64,000 nucleotides of DNA from Prescottella soli (GTDB lineage Bacteria; Actinomycetota; Actinomycetes; Mycobacteriales; Mycobacteriaceae): contig NZ_CP157276.1 of the NCBI RefSeq assembly GCF_040024445.1, positions 3,906,001-3,970,000 of the forward strand. Reading direction: 5' to 3'. Of the stretch, positions 1-8,337 are shown piece after piece (the first letter of the stretch is position 1; every line of letters begins with the position of its first letter). The notes beneath the pieces are model-generated. The model was not told the DNA's origin. It saw only the letters and a program-made list of their open reading frames with translations, and made no database searches. The position numbers and the translations under genes are program-made.

Positions 1-99
1 GTGCGGGGCTCGTGTGAGCCGCTTTCGCGTGACTGGAGCTTCCTTCGGTACCCTGTCGTGTCACTTGGACCGCGATCTTGGCTCGAAACGAGGAACCCG

Positions 100-939
100 A
101 TGTCCTGCACCAGGACCACGCCCCCGAACCTTTTCAAGCAGCGACTCATGGCCGGCGAGCAACAGATCGGGTTGTGGTCGGTCCTGGCGAACGGGTACAC
201 GGCCGAACTGCTGGCGGGGAGCGGCTATGACTGGCTGCTGATCGACGCCGAGCACGGACCGAACGACCTGCGCTCGGTTCTGCAGCAGTTGCAGGGCATC
301 GCCGCCGCCGGGGCCGTGCTGGGCACCGACATCGCGGAGCTGTCGCAACCGGTCGTGCGACTGCCGCACGGTGACACCGTGCTCATCAAGCAGTACCTCG
401 AGATCGGTGTCCGCAATCTCATGATCCCGATGGTCGACACCCCGGAACAGGCGGCCGCCTTGGTCCACGCCGTGCGCTATCCGCCGCACGGCGTGCGCGG
501 GATGGGCAGCGCTCTCGGCCGCTCGTCGCGGTGGGGGCGGCTGAACGACTACGTCGAAGCATCGGACGAGAACGTCTGTCTCATAGTGCAGGTGGAGACA
601 CGAAGGGCGCTCGACAACGTCGAGGCCATCGCGGCACTCGACGGCGTGGACGGCATCCTGCTCGGCCCGGCCGACCTCGCCGCCGACCTCGGATACCGCG
701 ACCAGCGCGAACACCCGGAGGTCATCGCGGCGCTGCGGTGCGCCATCGAAGCGATCCGGCGGGCCGGTAAGCCCGCCGGCATCATGCTCACCGATGTCGA
801 GGCCACGCAGGAATGGCTCCGCCAGGGAATCACTTTCGCCGGTGTCGGCGTCGACTCCTCGCTCCTGGTCCGCGCTGCGGACGACCTGCTCCACCGGTTC
901 CGTCCGGCTCGTGCAGGTGCCCCCGCCGCGGCGTACTGA
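100..939 (+). CDS. HpcH/HpaI-family aldolase (2-oxo-acid aldolase)
   Basis: Predicted 279-residue class II (metal-dependent) pyruvate aldolase of the HpcH/HpaI family, which cleaves 4-hydroxy-2-oxo acids such as 4-hydroxy-2-oxoheptanedioate to pyruvate plus an aldehyde in aromatic catabolism. Visible family blocks are LLIDAEHGPND near residue 45, the loop SALGRSSRWGRL, VQVETRRALDN (metal-ligand Glu) and GPADLAADLG (metal-ligand Asp), followed by VGVDSSLL. Length matches the family (250-270). The reading frame is open from base 1, but the ATG at 100 is preferred because GAGGAA lies at 90-95 and homology begins just after it. The 3' end meets a truncated monooxygenase gene head-on within a few bases. 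Substrate is not determinable from sequence. Confidence 0.85.
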   Translation: MSCTRTTPPNLFKQRLMAGEQQIGLWSVLANGYTAELLAGSGYDWLLIDAEHGPNDLRSVLQQLQGIAAAGAVLGTDIAELSQPVVRLPHGDTVLIKQYLEIGVRNLMIPMVDTPEQAAALVHAVRYPPHGVRGMGSALGRSSRWGRLNDYVEASDENVCLIVQVETRRALDNVEAIAALDGVDGILLGPADLAADLGYRDQREHPEVIAALRCAIEAIRRAGKPAGIMLTDVEATQEWLRQGITFAGVGVDSSLLVRAADDLLHRFRPARAGAPAAAY

Positions 940-942
940 ACC

Positions 943-2316
943 GACGTCGGCCACCCAGTCGACGTGCAGTTCGGAGTGCAGCACCATGTTCGCCAGCACC
1001 GACGGGCTGCCCGGTCCGGTGAGGTTGAAGAAGTTCGGGAAGCCGTCGATGCCGAGACCGAGGTAGGTCTCCGGACCCGCGGCCCACTTGTCCTTGAGGC
1101 TGCGCCCGCCGCGTCCGACGATGTCGAGCTTCTCGAGCGAGCCGGTCATCGCGTCGAATCCGGTTGCCAGGACGATCGCGTCGAGGTCGTAGTGCGCGGC
1201 GGTGGTGTTGATGCCGGTCTCGTCCATGCCGACGATCGGCGCGGCCTTGAGGTTGACCAGTTCGACGTTGTCGCGGTTGTAGGTCTCGTAGTAGCCGCTG
1301 TCGGTGACGATGCGCTTGGCGCCGATCGCGTGATCGCTCGGGATCAGCAGCTCCGCGACGGCCGGATCGTCGATGACGGCGCGGACCTTCTCCTCCCAGA
1401 ACTCGCGGGCGGTGTCGTTCGCGGCCTGGTCGGTGAGCTGGTCGGGGAAGGTCTTGGAGTAGAGGACACCGCCGAGCTTCCAGCGCTCCTCGTACGCGGC
1501 GCGGCGCTCCTCCTCGGACGCCTCGAGCGTGCTCTTGGGGTAGGTGCGGTGCGGCGAGCCGCCGCCGCTCTGCCACGACAGCTCTCGACGCTCGGCGTAG
1601 GTGGCCTTCTGCTCGGCGCGGGTCGCGTCGTCGAGCGCGGCGTTGCCGGCCGGGACGCTGTAGTTCGCGGAGCGCTGGAAGACGAACAGCTTGTCGGCCT
1701 GCTCCGCGATGAACGGGATCGACTGGATGCCGGACGACCCGGTGCCGATCACGCCGACGCGCTTGCCGGTGAAATCGACGCCACCGTGCGGCCACTGCGC
1801 GGTGTGGTAGACGTTGCCGGCGAAGCTGTCCAGGCCGTCGAACGCGGGGGTGTTCGCGTTCGACAGCGGCCCGGCGGCGACGACGAAGAAGCGTGCGGAG
1901 ACGACGTCGCCGCGGTCGGTGCGCACGGTCCACCGGAGGGTGTCCTCGTCGAGCGTCGCCGAGGTGACGCGGGTGTCGAACTGGATGTCGCGACGCAGGT
2001 CGAAGCGGTCGGCGACGTGGTTGATGTAGCGGAGGATCTCCGGCTGCGTCGCGTACTTCTCGCTCCAGTCCCATTCCTGCTCGAGCTCGGGGGAGAAGGA
2101 GTACGAGTAGTCGACGGACTCGACGTCGCACCGGGCGCCCGGGTAGCGGTTCCAGTACCACACACCGCCCACGCCGCTGGCGGCCTCGAAGGCGCGGACC
2201 GTCAGGCCCTGCTGACGAAACCGGTGCACCGCGTAGACGCCGGCGACACCGGCGCCGACCACGACGACGTCGTACGAGGCGGTGATGTCGGCGGCCGACG
2301 AATCCTGTCCGTTCAC
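943..2316 (-). pseudogene. 3'-truncated Baeyer-Villiger monooxygenase
   Basis: N-terminal about 458 residues of a flavin-dependent Baeyer-Villiger monooxygenase of the cyclohexanone-monooxygenase type, which inserts oxygen next to a ketone using FAD and NADPH. Seen: FAD Rossmann motif VVGAGVAG at about residue 20, the BVMO fingerprint FAGNVYHTAQWP at about 165-176, and a second NADPH Rossmann motif GTGSSG just after. Homology stops at the LHVDWVAD segment near base 945; the usual last 80-100 residues, including the conserved late NIPGK-type motif, are missing. The frame does not stop there but runs on antisense through the neighbouring aldolase to a stop at 61-63, giving a theoretical 751-residue chimera. 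GTG 2316 is chosen over GTG 2331 because GAAGGA sits 6 nt upstream. Probably inactive; a chimeric product cannot be excluded. Confidence 0.75.
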
Positions 2317-2567
2317 GAAATGTCCTTCCACGAGCGCGAGCTGTCCCGGCCCGGAATCGGACCAAACCTCGCGGTTCTTGCGATGAATTCACGCTATGGC
2401 GGTGTGAAGCGCGCGACAGCGGACCGTCCCGCCCAGCGGGTCGTTTCCGCGGATCCGGGACTTTCGGCGCGCGCCGAAACCCGGGTCTTGCAGGGCAGAT
2501 GGCTCTCGAATGGGGGCGGGCAGGGCTCCCACCACGAGGGACGAACCGGTCGCGTGTGGCGTCTCGG

Positions 2568-2573
2568 TAACCT
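2568..2573 (+). promoter_or_regulatory. -10 box of leaderless S4-protein promoter
   Basis: TAACCT is followed by exactly 7 nt and then the GTG at 2581, with no Shine-Dalgarno sequence. This is the spacing expected when transcription starts at the first base of the start codon. The -35 region is not clear. Confidence 0.5.
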
Positions 2574-2580
2574 GGGCGAC

Positions 2581-2958
2581 GTGACCACCCCGACCCCCGA
2601 GAGCGCCCGAGTCGACAGTTGGATGTGGGCGGTGCGTCTGTTCAAGACCCGGTCGCAGTCGGCCGACGCGTGCCGGTCCGGTCACGTGCGGGTGAACGGT
2701 GCCGCGGCGAAGGCGTCGGTGCAGGTCAAGCCCGGCGACGAGGTTCGGGTTCGGATCGCCGGATTCGAACGGGTCGTCGTGGTGGTGCGCCCGATCGCCA
2801 AGCGCGTCGGCGCGCCGGTCGCGGCCGAGTGCATGCAGGACAACAGCCCGCCGCCGCCCTCGCCCGAACTGGTGGCGTCGATTCCGCGGCGGGACCGGGG
2901 CGCCGGGCGTCCGACCAAGCGTGAGCGACGCGATATGGAGAAGTTCCGCGGCCAGTAG
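2581..2958 (+). CDS. S4-domain RNA-binding protein (Hsp15/HslR-like)
   Basis: A 125-residue protein with an N-terminal S4 RNA-binding domain (about residues 11-60; RVDSWMWAVRLFKTRS then GHVRVNG and VKPGDEVRV) and a basic tail ending in RPTKRERRDMEKFRGQ. The family includes Hsp15, a ribosome-associated protein that rescues nascent-chain-blocked 50S subunits in E. coli; the same role here is inferred. A much longer open frame extends upstream, antisense to the monooxygenase, but that part has no protein-like content. GTG 2581 is chosen because the domain starts right after it and a -10 box lies at leaderless spacing. It stands alone, followed by an exporter gene with its own promoter region. 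Confidence 0.85.
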   Translation: MTTPTPESARVDSWMWAVRLFKTRSQSADACRSGHVRVNGAAAKASVQVKPGDEVRVRIAGFERVVVVVRPIAKRVGAPVAAECMQDNSPPPPSPELVASIPRRDRGAGRPTKRERRDMEKFRGQ

Positions 2959-2985
2959 GCCGATCGAATCGTTACACCGGGACCG

Positions 2986-3019
2986 TTGACACCCCCGAGA
3001 AGGTGGAAGAGACTGTCAA
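2986..3019. promoter_or_regulatory. TTGACA / TGTCAA inverted repeat before the exporter gene
   Basis: TTGACA at 2986-2991 and its complement TGTCAA at 3014-3019 are 22 bp apart, ending 32 bp before the exporter start. TTGACA also fits a -35 hexamer. The arms could be the operator of the TetR regulator encoded downstream, which would fit autoregulation of the exporter-regulator operon. Only 6-bp arms, so this could be chance. Confidence 0.3.
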
Positions 3020-3051
3020 AAGACATGGGGCACCAATTCGGAGGTTCTCTC

Positions 3052-4635
3052 ATGATCTTGTCTCTCCATACCGATGTGGCGACGGTGTCGACGACGTCCC
3101 GGCGCTGGTGGGCACTGGCGGCCCTGTCCATCGCGGTCTTCGCCATCGGCATCGACGTGATGGTCCTGACCGTCGCGCTGCCCACCCTCGCCCGCGACCT
3201 CGGCGCGACGACGTCTGCGCTGCAATGGTTCTCGACGTCCTACACCCTGGTGCTCGCTGCCGCGCTGCTACCGGCGGGCAGCTTCGGCGACCGGATCGGC
3301 CGCCGCAAGCTGCTGCTGATGGCGCTGGCGCTGTTCGGGATCGCGTCGCTCGCGTGCGCGTACTCGCAGACCTCCGCGCAGTTGATCGGCGCCCGCGCCG
3401 TCCTGGGGTTGGCGGCGGCGGCGATCATGCCGATGTCGATGGCCGTGCTCCCGATCCTGTTCCCCGAGCGCGGCGAGCAGCAGCGGGCGCTCACCATCTG
3501 GGTCACCGCGACCGCGCTCGGGCTACCCCTGGGGCCGATCCTCGGCGGATGGCTGCTGGGCCACTTCTGGTGGGGCTCGGTGTTTCTCGTGAACGTGCCA
3601 CTGGTGTGCGTCGGACTGTGCGCGGTCGCGCTCCTCGTCCCGGAGTCCCGCAGCGCCGATCCCGGTCGATTCGACGTCCCGGGTGCCGTCCTCGCATCGA
3701 CCGGCCTGCTCGCGCTGACCTACGGATTCATCGCCGCGGGCAGCGACGGCTGGGGCGCCGCACACGTGCTGGCCTCGCTTGCGGCCGGTGTCGCGCTGCT
3801 CGGCGGATTCCTGTTGTGGGAGAAGCATTCCGACCATCCGCTCATCGACCTCCGGCTGCTCGCCGATCGCGACTACGCGGCGGGTGCGGGACTGACGACG
3901 CTGGTCAGCCTCGTGATGTTCGGCCTGCTGTTCACCCTGCCGCTGTATCTCGGGGCGGTGCTCGGCGCGGACGCCCTCGGCATCGGGGTGCGGCTGCTGC
4001 CGATGATCGCCGGCCTCGTCGTGGGGACGCGCCTCGCTGACGTGCTCGCGCGCCGGATCGGTCCGGGGGCGCTGATCGCGCTGGGGTTCGTGGCGATCGT
4101 CGCGGCGTGCCTGCTGGGGACGAGGATGACCGTCGACACCGGGTACGGCCTGCTCGCCACGTGGCTCACGATCGCCGGGCTCGGGCTCGGGCTGGTGATG
4201 CCGACCGCGATGGCCGCGGCGATCGGCGAGCTCACTCCCGAACGGGCCGGTGCAGGATCTGCTCTGGTGCAAGCGCTTCGGCAGGCCGGTGGGACGATCG
4301 GCGTCGCGGTGCTGGGGACGGTGCTGACCGCCGGCTACCACGCGCACCTGCCGAGCCTGCAGCTGCCGGAGCCGGCCGCGTCCGCCGTGTCCGACTCGGT
4401 GAGCAGCGGTGTCGCGGTGGCTCGGCAACTCGGCCTGCCCGCGCTCGAGGAGCAGGTGCAGTCGGCGTTCGTGCACGGCATGGTGTCGGCGGTGTGGGTG
4501 AGCGGGGCTCTCTCCGTCGTCGGCGCGGTGGTGGCGCTCGTCGTCCTCCCGCTCCGGCGTCGCCCCGACGACGTGGAGTCCGCCGCTGCGGAATCGGACG
4601 ATGAGGAACACTGTGCCCATGAGCACGTCGACTGA
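3052..4635 (+). CDS. DHA2-type MFS drug exporter (EmrB/QacA family)
   Basis: Proton-driven multidrug exporter of the 14-helix DHA2 branch of the major facilitator superfamily, 527 residues, in the cytoplasmic membrane. Seen: about 14 hydrophobic segments; motif A GDRIGRRK after helix 2; VLTVALPTLARDLG in helix 1 typical of this branch; and motif C GLPLGPILGGWLLG in helix 5. The tail after the last helix is charged and ends in His/Glu-rich residues. ATG 3052 has GGAGG 6 nt upstream. The 3' end overlaps the TetR gene by 17 nt, so the two are co-transcribed and the exporter is probably controlled by that regulator. The substrate is unknown. Confidence 0.9.
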   Translation: MILSLHTDVATVSTTSRRWWALAALSIAVFAIGIDVMVLTVALPTLARDLGATTSALQWFSTSYTLVLAAALLPAGSFGDRIGRRKLLLMALALFGIASLACAYSQTSAQLIGARAVLGLAAAAIMPMSMAVLPILFPERGEQQRALTIWVTATALGLPLGPILGGWLLGHFWWGSVFLVNVPLVCVGLCAVALLVPESRSADPGRFDVPGAVLASTGLLALTYGFIAAGSDGWGAAHVLASLAAGVALLGGFLLWEKHSDHPLIDLRLLADRDYAAGAGLTTLVSLVMFGLLFTLPLYLGAVLGADALGIGVRLLPMIAGLVVGTRLADVLARRIGPGALIALGFVAIVAACLLGTRMTVDTGYGLLATWLTIAGLGLGLVMPTAMAAAIGELTPERAGAGSALVQALRQAGGTIGVAVLGTVLTAGYHAHLPSLQLPEPAASAVSDSVSSGVAVARQLGLPALEEQVQSAFVHGMVSAVWVSGALSVVGAVVALVVLPLRRRPDDVESAAAESDDEEHCAHEHVD

Positions 4636-5203
4636 GCCGATGGGCCTGCGGGAACGCAAGAAGCGACGGACACGGGCGCAGATCCGTGAACACGCGATGC
4701 GGCTGTTCACCGAGCAGGGATACGCGCAGACCACCGTCGACCAGATCGCGGCCGCCGCGGACGTCTCGCCGAGCACGTTCTTCCGGTACTTCCCGAGCAA
4801 GGAACAGCTCATCCTCATCGACGACCTGGACGCGCCCATGCTCGAGGCGATCGCCGCGCAACCGCCCGACGTCCCGCCGCTGACCGCGTGCCGGCGTGCC
4901 TTCGAGGAGGTGCTGTCGTCGCTGACGCCCGAAGAGATCGTGGCCGAGCGCACCCGGCAGCGGCTGCTGTTCGGTGTGCCCGAGTTGCGTTCGGCGATGC
5001 TCGGGGAGCTCATCCGGTCGGTCGGGATCCTGGCGGACGCTATCGGGGCGCGCGTCGGGCGCCCCGCCGACGACTTCGAGGTGCGCGTGTTCGCCGGCGT
5101 ACTCGCCGGGGCGGTGCTCGGCGCCGTCGGCGAGGACCCGCCGGAACTGGCCACCTTCGTCGAGGCGATCGATTTCCTCGAGCGGGGTATGCCGCTGGGT
5201 TGA
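4619..5203 (+). CDS. TetR-family transcriptional repressor
   Basis: A 194-residue one-component repressor. The N-terminal DNA-binding domain spans about residues 10-58, with the family pattern TRAQIREHAMRLFTEQGYAQTTVDQIAAAA and the recognition helix SPSTFFRYFPSKEQL. The ligand-binding half is typical in length but undiagnostic. The ATG at 4619 has GAGGAA 10 nt before it; an upstream in-frame ATG at 4601 lacks a good ribosome site. It overlaps the preceding exporter gene, so its likely job is drug-responsive control of that exporter. The inverted repeat at 2986-3019 is the best candidate operator. Confidence 0.88.
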   Translation: MSTSTEPMGLRERKKRRTRAQIREHAMRLFTEQGYAQTTVDQIAAAADVSPSTFFRYFPSKEQLILIDDLDAPMLEAIAAQPPDVPPLTACRRAFEEVLSSLTPEEIVAERTRQRLLFGVPELRSAMLGELIRSVGILADAIGARVGRPADDFEVRVFAGVLAGAVLGAVGEDPPELATFVEAIDFLERGMPLG

Positions 5204-5238
5204 CGGTTTCAGACGGATCTCAGAATCCGGCTCTACCC

Positions 5239-5290
5239 TGAACTGTCGGCCCGACCGGACTGCCCCGACCAGATGTGTTGAACTGTCGGC
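5239..5290. repeat. 12-bp direct repeat in the leader of a membrane-anchored protein gene
   Basis: TGAACTGTCGGC occurs exactly at 5239-5250 and again at 5279-5290, 40 bp apart (about four helical turns), just after a TACCCT box (5234-5239) and before the gene starting at 5320. It may be a tandem activator or repressor site; no other copy was noticed in the window. Confidence 0.4.
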
Positions 5291-5319
5291 ACCGCCGACG
5301 GAGAGAGCAGGCTCGCACC

Positions 5320-6192
5320 ATGACGAACCCCGACGATCCCCGCACCCCGCAGGAGCGTGCGTACGACCCTGCCGAGCAGGCGTCCGACGAGACCGTCCAG
5401 TGGGCCCGCCCCGCGGACGGCCCCACCCAGCAGATCGGCCCGGCCGCGCCGGCCGACCAGCCCACCGAGCAGTACTACACGGCCGACCCGTACCAGGCGT
5501 ACGGTTCGCCGCCGCCCAATCCCACGCAGGCCTTCCCGACGTACGACCCGCGGTTCGATCCGCAGGCCGTGCCGTCCAACCCGACCCAGGCCTATCCCAC
5601 GTACTACGGCGCCGGCGGCTACCCGCCGCCCGGACAGCCGTCGGCAGGACAGCCTCCGATCGGTGAGGCCCCGGCCATCGAGGACACACCCGAGCACAAG
5701 CCTGCGCGCAAGGTGGGCCTGTGGGCGGCCGCCGCCGCGGGAATCGTGCTGTTGGCGCTCGGTCTGTTCGTCGGTTTCATGTTGAACAACGGCGGTCCGG
5801 ACAACGCCACCACGGCCGCGGCCCCGTCGACCCGCGCGTCGGCGCCGGCGGTACCGCCGCGCACGAGCACCCCGCCGTCGCAGACGGCCCCCGACACGAC
5901 GTCGCCGCTCGAGAACATCCCCGGCGGTGTCGGGGACCTGATCGGCAAGGCCGGGACCGCGATGGGCACCATCACCGTCAACGACGGCGGAACGCTGACC
6001 CTCAACGGTCTCGGCGGTTCCACGATCACCGTGCGCACCACGCCGGACACGTCGCTGATCTCGCTGACCGCGAGCAGCATCGCCGACCTGAAGCCCGGCG
6101 AGTCCGTCGTGGTCCACGGCGACAAGCTCGAGAACGGGACAGTCACGGCAAAGCTGATCATCGGCACGTCGATCCCCAACTTCGGTAACTGA
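5320..6192 (+). CDS. Membrane-anchored protein with Pro/Gln-rich N-terminus and DUF5666-like domain
   Basis: A 290-residue protein of unknown function. Residues 1-125 are low-complexity, rich in Pro, Thr, Gln and Tyr, with repeated NPTQA-type units (PPPNPTQAFPTYDP and SNPTQAYPTYYG). One transmembrane helix follows (about 130-155, GIVLLALGLFVGFML), then a Thr/Pro-rich linker and a small C-terminal beta domain (about 210-290) with the TITVNDGGTLTL...DLKPGESVVVHG pattern of DUF5666-like OB folds. The topology suggests a cytoplasmic disordered tail and an extracytoplasmic beta domain. ATG 5320 follows GGAGAGAG. Such tails are often phosphorylated in actinobacteria, but that is inference. Confidence 0.75.
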   Translation: MTNPDDPRTPQERAYDPAEQASDETVQWARPADGPTQQIGPAAPADQPTEQYYTADPYQAYGSPPPNPTQAFPTYDPRFDPQAVPSNPTQAYPTYYGAGGYPPPGQPSAGQPPIGEAPAIEDTPEHKPARKVGLWAAAAAGIVLLALGLFVGFMLNNGGPDNATTAAAPSTRASAPAVPPRTSTPPSQTAPDTTSPLENIPGGVGDLIGKAGTAMGTITVNDGGTLTLNGLGGSTITVRTTPDTSLISLTASSIADLKPGESVVVHGDKLENGTVTAKLIIGTSIPNFGN

Positions 6193-6245
6193 CGCGCGGC
6201 ACCGGATGCCCGGATCGGGCCCGAGAGTGGCTAGGCTGACCCTCG

Positions 6246-6950
6246 ATGACGGCTATGTGGTTCGGATTGGCAGTGATAGCGCTCGCGGGTGCTGTCGCCC
6301 TGCTCTATGTCGATCGGACGCGGCGCGACCAGACGGGGCGCGTCCGGCAGATCTGGGCGAAGGCGCAGGGATACACGTACAACACCTCGGACGAGCAGTT
6401 GCCGTCGCTGTGGAATCGGGCGGCGCTCGCCAAGCAGGATTACCTGGGTGCGGTCGACGTCGTGCGAGGCGTCCGCCGTGGTGAGGAGTTCGTGCTCTTC
6501 GACCTCGAGGACACGGCGACGATCGTCGCGGTGCACCGCGCGGTGGGGTCGGACGTCGACATCGATCTGCGGCTGAAGTCGACGCCGCCGCCGCGCGACA
6601 CCGACCTGAACCTGCTGGGCGCGATCGGCCCGCGCGTGGTGTTCGCGACCGACCTCGAGATCGCCCGGCGCGTGTGCGACCAGCGCATGGTCGCGTTCAC
6701 CGAGTCCGTGCCGCCGCAGCTGCAGATGCTGTGGAGCGAGGGGGAGTGGACCCTCGGCTCGCTGCCGGTGGGCAGCTCCGGCCGAGACTGGGACGCCGCG
6801 ATCGAGACGGTCGCTCGACTCTCCGGCATGCTGCGCGTGCTGCCGCCGGCCACTGACCAGGGCACGTTGCAGCCGGTCGCGCACGATCCGGGCCGCCCGA
6901 TCGCGCAGGACCCCTACGACATGGTCGACGAGCCGGAGATCTCCCGGTAG
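6246..6950 (+). CDS. Conserved membrane-anchored hypothetical protein (Rv0383c-like position)
   Basis: A 234-residue protein with one N-terminal membrane helix (residues 4-22, FGLAVIALAGAVALLYV) followed by a soluble domain with the pattern GRVRQIWAKAQGYTYNTSDEQLPSLW and a middle section RRGEEFVLFDLEDTATIVAVHRA. No enzyme motif is recognised. Its place just upstream of lemA and pyrE resembles the mycobacterial Rv0382c (pyrE)-Rv0383c arrangement, recalled from memory, which suggests a conserved mycolata protein. TAGGCT at 6232-6237 lies 8 nt before the ATG, so the mRNA may be leaderless. Function unknown. Confidence 0.75.
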   Translation: MTAMWFGLAVIALAGAVALLYVDRTRRDQTGRVRQIWAKAQGYTYNTSDEQLPSLWNRAALAKQDYLGAVDVVRGVRRGEEFVLFDLEDTATIVAVHRAVGSDVDIDLRLKSTPPPRDTDLNLLGAIGPRVVFATDLEIARRVCDQRMVAFTESVPPQLQMLWSEGEWTLGSLPVGSSGRDWDAAIETVARLSGMLRVLPPATDQGTLQPVAHDPGRPIAQDPYDMVDEPEISR

Positions 6951-7019
6951 ATCTCCGCGCCGAGCGCCGCCGCGCGCTCGAATAGCGGCGCCGTCGAGAC
7001 CCCAGTAGATTCCGATTCT

Positions 7020-7622
7020 GTGGCTGTTGTGTCGGGTGTTGTTGTTGTTCTTGCTGTGATTTGTGTGGCCTGTGCGGTCTGGGTGATGTCGGGTATCCAG
7101 CGGTTGCGCCGACTCGGGTCCAGCGTCGACTCCGCCCTCGCGCTCGTCCACGTGGAACTGGACCGCCGCTACGAGTACGTGCCCGGTCTGGTGCTGGCGG
7201 CCTCCGAGACCGTCGGACGCGACCTGGTGGCGCCGGTGACCGGCGCACGCTCCCTCGCCATGCGCGTCCGCGAGGAGGATCTCGACCTGCGCCGGCAGGC
7301 CGGTGCCGAGAAGGCCCTGTCCGAGGCCCTGCAGGCGGTGCTCGACACGGGTCGCCGCTACCCGCAGCTCGTACACGACTGGGCGTTCGTGCGCCCCGCC
7401 CACGAAATCGAGGTCACCGAGCAGCGCCTGGCCGGCGCCGTCCGGGTATACAACGAGCAGGCCCGAAGCCTGAACCGCGCGATCCGGGCGTTCCCCGGGA
7501 GTCTCGTCGCGCCCCGCCTCGGCATCGGGAAGGCGCAACTGTTCGAGGCGACGATCCTGGCATTGCCGTCGTCCGAGGCGCTCGGCGGCGCCGACGACGT
7601 CGCCCACGCCGCCGTCGCATGA
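7020..7622 (+). CDS. LemA-family membrane protein
   Basis: A 200-residue protein with an N-terminal membrane helix (about 3-24) followed by the helical LemA-like domain: QRLRRLGSSVDSALALVHVELDRRYEYVPGLVLAA matches the family pattern in which the segment after the helix reads N-x-x-v...L..R.dL.PnLv. LemA proteins are of unclear function. The start is GTG 7020, with TAGATT at 7006-7011 giving leaderless spacing. The first 25 codons are strikingly rich in GTT, CTT, ATT and TGT, unlike the GC-rich codons around them, which lowers local GC at the initiation site. It precedes pyrE by 93 bp. Confidence 0.75.
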   Translation: MAVVSGVVVVLAVICVACAVWVMSGIQRLRRLGSSVDSALALVHVELDRRYEYVPGLVLAASETVGRDLVAPVTGARSLAMRVREEDLDLRRQAGAEKALSEALQAVLDTGRRYPQLVHDWAFVRPAHEIEVTEQRLAGAVRVYNEQARSLNRAIRAFPGSLVAPRLGIGKAQLFEATILALPSSEALGGADDVAHAAVA

Positions 7623-7715
7623 GGGCCGTGGGGGTCATGGACGCTGCGACCAGGCATCCTCGCTAGGCTCGACATGACGAATTGTTGTCTGACTTTGGTG
7701 ATGGGAGAGCGGCCG

Positions 7716-8249
7716 ATGACGGATCGCGACGAGCTTGCGGCGCTGGTGCGCGAGCTGGCGGTGGTGCACGGAAAGGTGACCTTGTCCTCCGGCAAGGAAG
7801 CCGACTACTACGTGGACCTGCGCCGCGCGACGCTGCACCACCGCGCCGGCCCGCTGATCGGCAAGCTGCTGCGCGAGCTGGTCGCCGACTGGGACTTCGA
7901 CGCCGTCGGCGGACTCACCATGGGCGCCGACCCCGTCGCGATGGCCGTCATGCACGCCGAGGGCCGTCCGATCGACGCGTTCGTCGTCCGCAAGGCCGCC
8001 AAGGCGCACGGTATGCAGCGCCAGATCGAGGGCCCCGACGTCGTCGGCAAGCGTGTGCTCGTCGTCGAGGACACCACCACCACCGGTAACTCGCCGCTCA
8101 CCGCCGTCAAGGCCCTGCGTGACGTGGGCGCCATCGTCGTCGGTGTCGCCACCGTCGTCGACCGCGCCACCGGCGCCGACGCCGTCATCGCCGCCGAAGG
8201 ACTCGAGTACCGCTCGCTCCTCGGCCTCGAGGACCTCGGGCTGAACTGA
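7716..8249 (+). CDS. pyrE: Orotate phosphoribosyltransferase
   Basis: Transfers phosphoribose from PRPP to orotate, giving OMP in pyrimidine biosynthesis; cytoplasmic. The 177-residue length fits actinobacterial PyrE. Seen: TLSSGKEADYYVDLR near residue 27 (orotate/PRPP contacts), GGLTMGADPVAMAV, VVRKAAKAHGMQRQIEG (catalytic flexible-loop region with Lys), and the PRPP-binding signature VLVVEDTTTTGNS at about 113-125. ATG 7716 follows GGGAGAG and starts where homology begins; the open frame extends upstream to 7674. In M. tuberculosis the counterpart is Rv0382c. A long hairpin follows the stop codon. Confidence 0.92.
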   Translation: MTDRDELAALVRELAVVHGKVTLSSGKEADYYVDLRRATLHHRAGPLIGKLLRELVADWDFDAVGGLTMGADPVAMAVMHAEGRPIDAFVVRKAAKAHGMQRQIEGPDVVGKRVLVVEDTTTTGNSPLTAVKALRDVGAIVVGVATVVDRATGADAVIAAEGLEYRSLLGLEDLGLN

Positions 8250-8272
8250 TCAGGGTTTTCTGCCCGGTCCGA

Positions 8273-8323
8273 AGCTGAAGGGACCGTTCATGCGCTGCGA
8301 GCGCATGAACGGTCCCTTCAGCT
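8273..8323. terminator. Perfect 24-bp hairpin between convergent genes (family A, copy 1)
   Basis: Two perfectly complementary 24-nt arms (8273-8296 and 8300-8323) with a 3-nt loop GCG lie between pyrE and the convergent secreted-protein gene. There is no U-tract on either strand. The arm starts AGCTGAAGGGACCGTTCAT; a sister copy lies at 55176-55226. Likely a bidirectional terminator. Confidence 0.75.
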
Positions 8324-8337
8324 GTTGGAGAGTCCGG

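Noticed and set aside
964-2580. Long plus-strand open frame antisense to the monooxygenase, joined to the S4 gene
   Set aside because: Composition is that of an antisense shadow of a GC-rich gene; only the part after GTG 2581 resembles a protein family.
2758-2775. GGATTCGAACGG as a tRNA T-arm
   Set aside because: It lies inside the S4-domain coding sequence and lacks matching stems.
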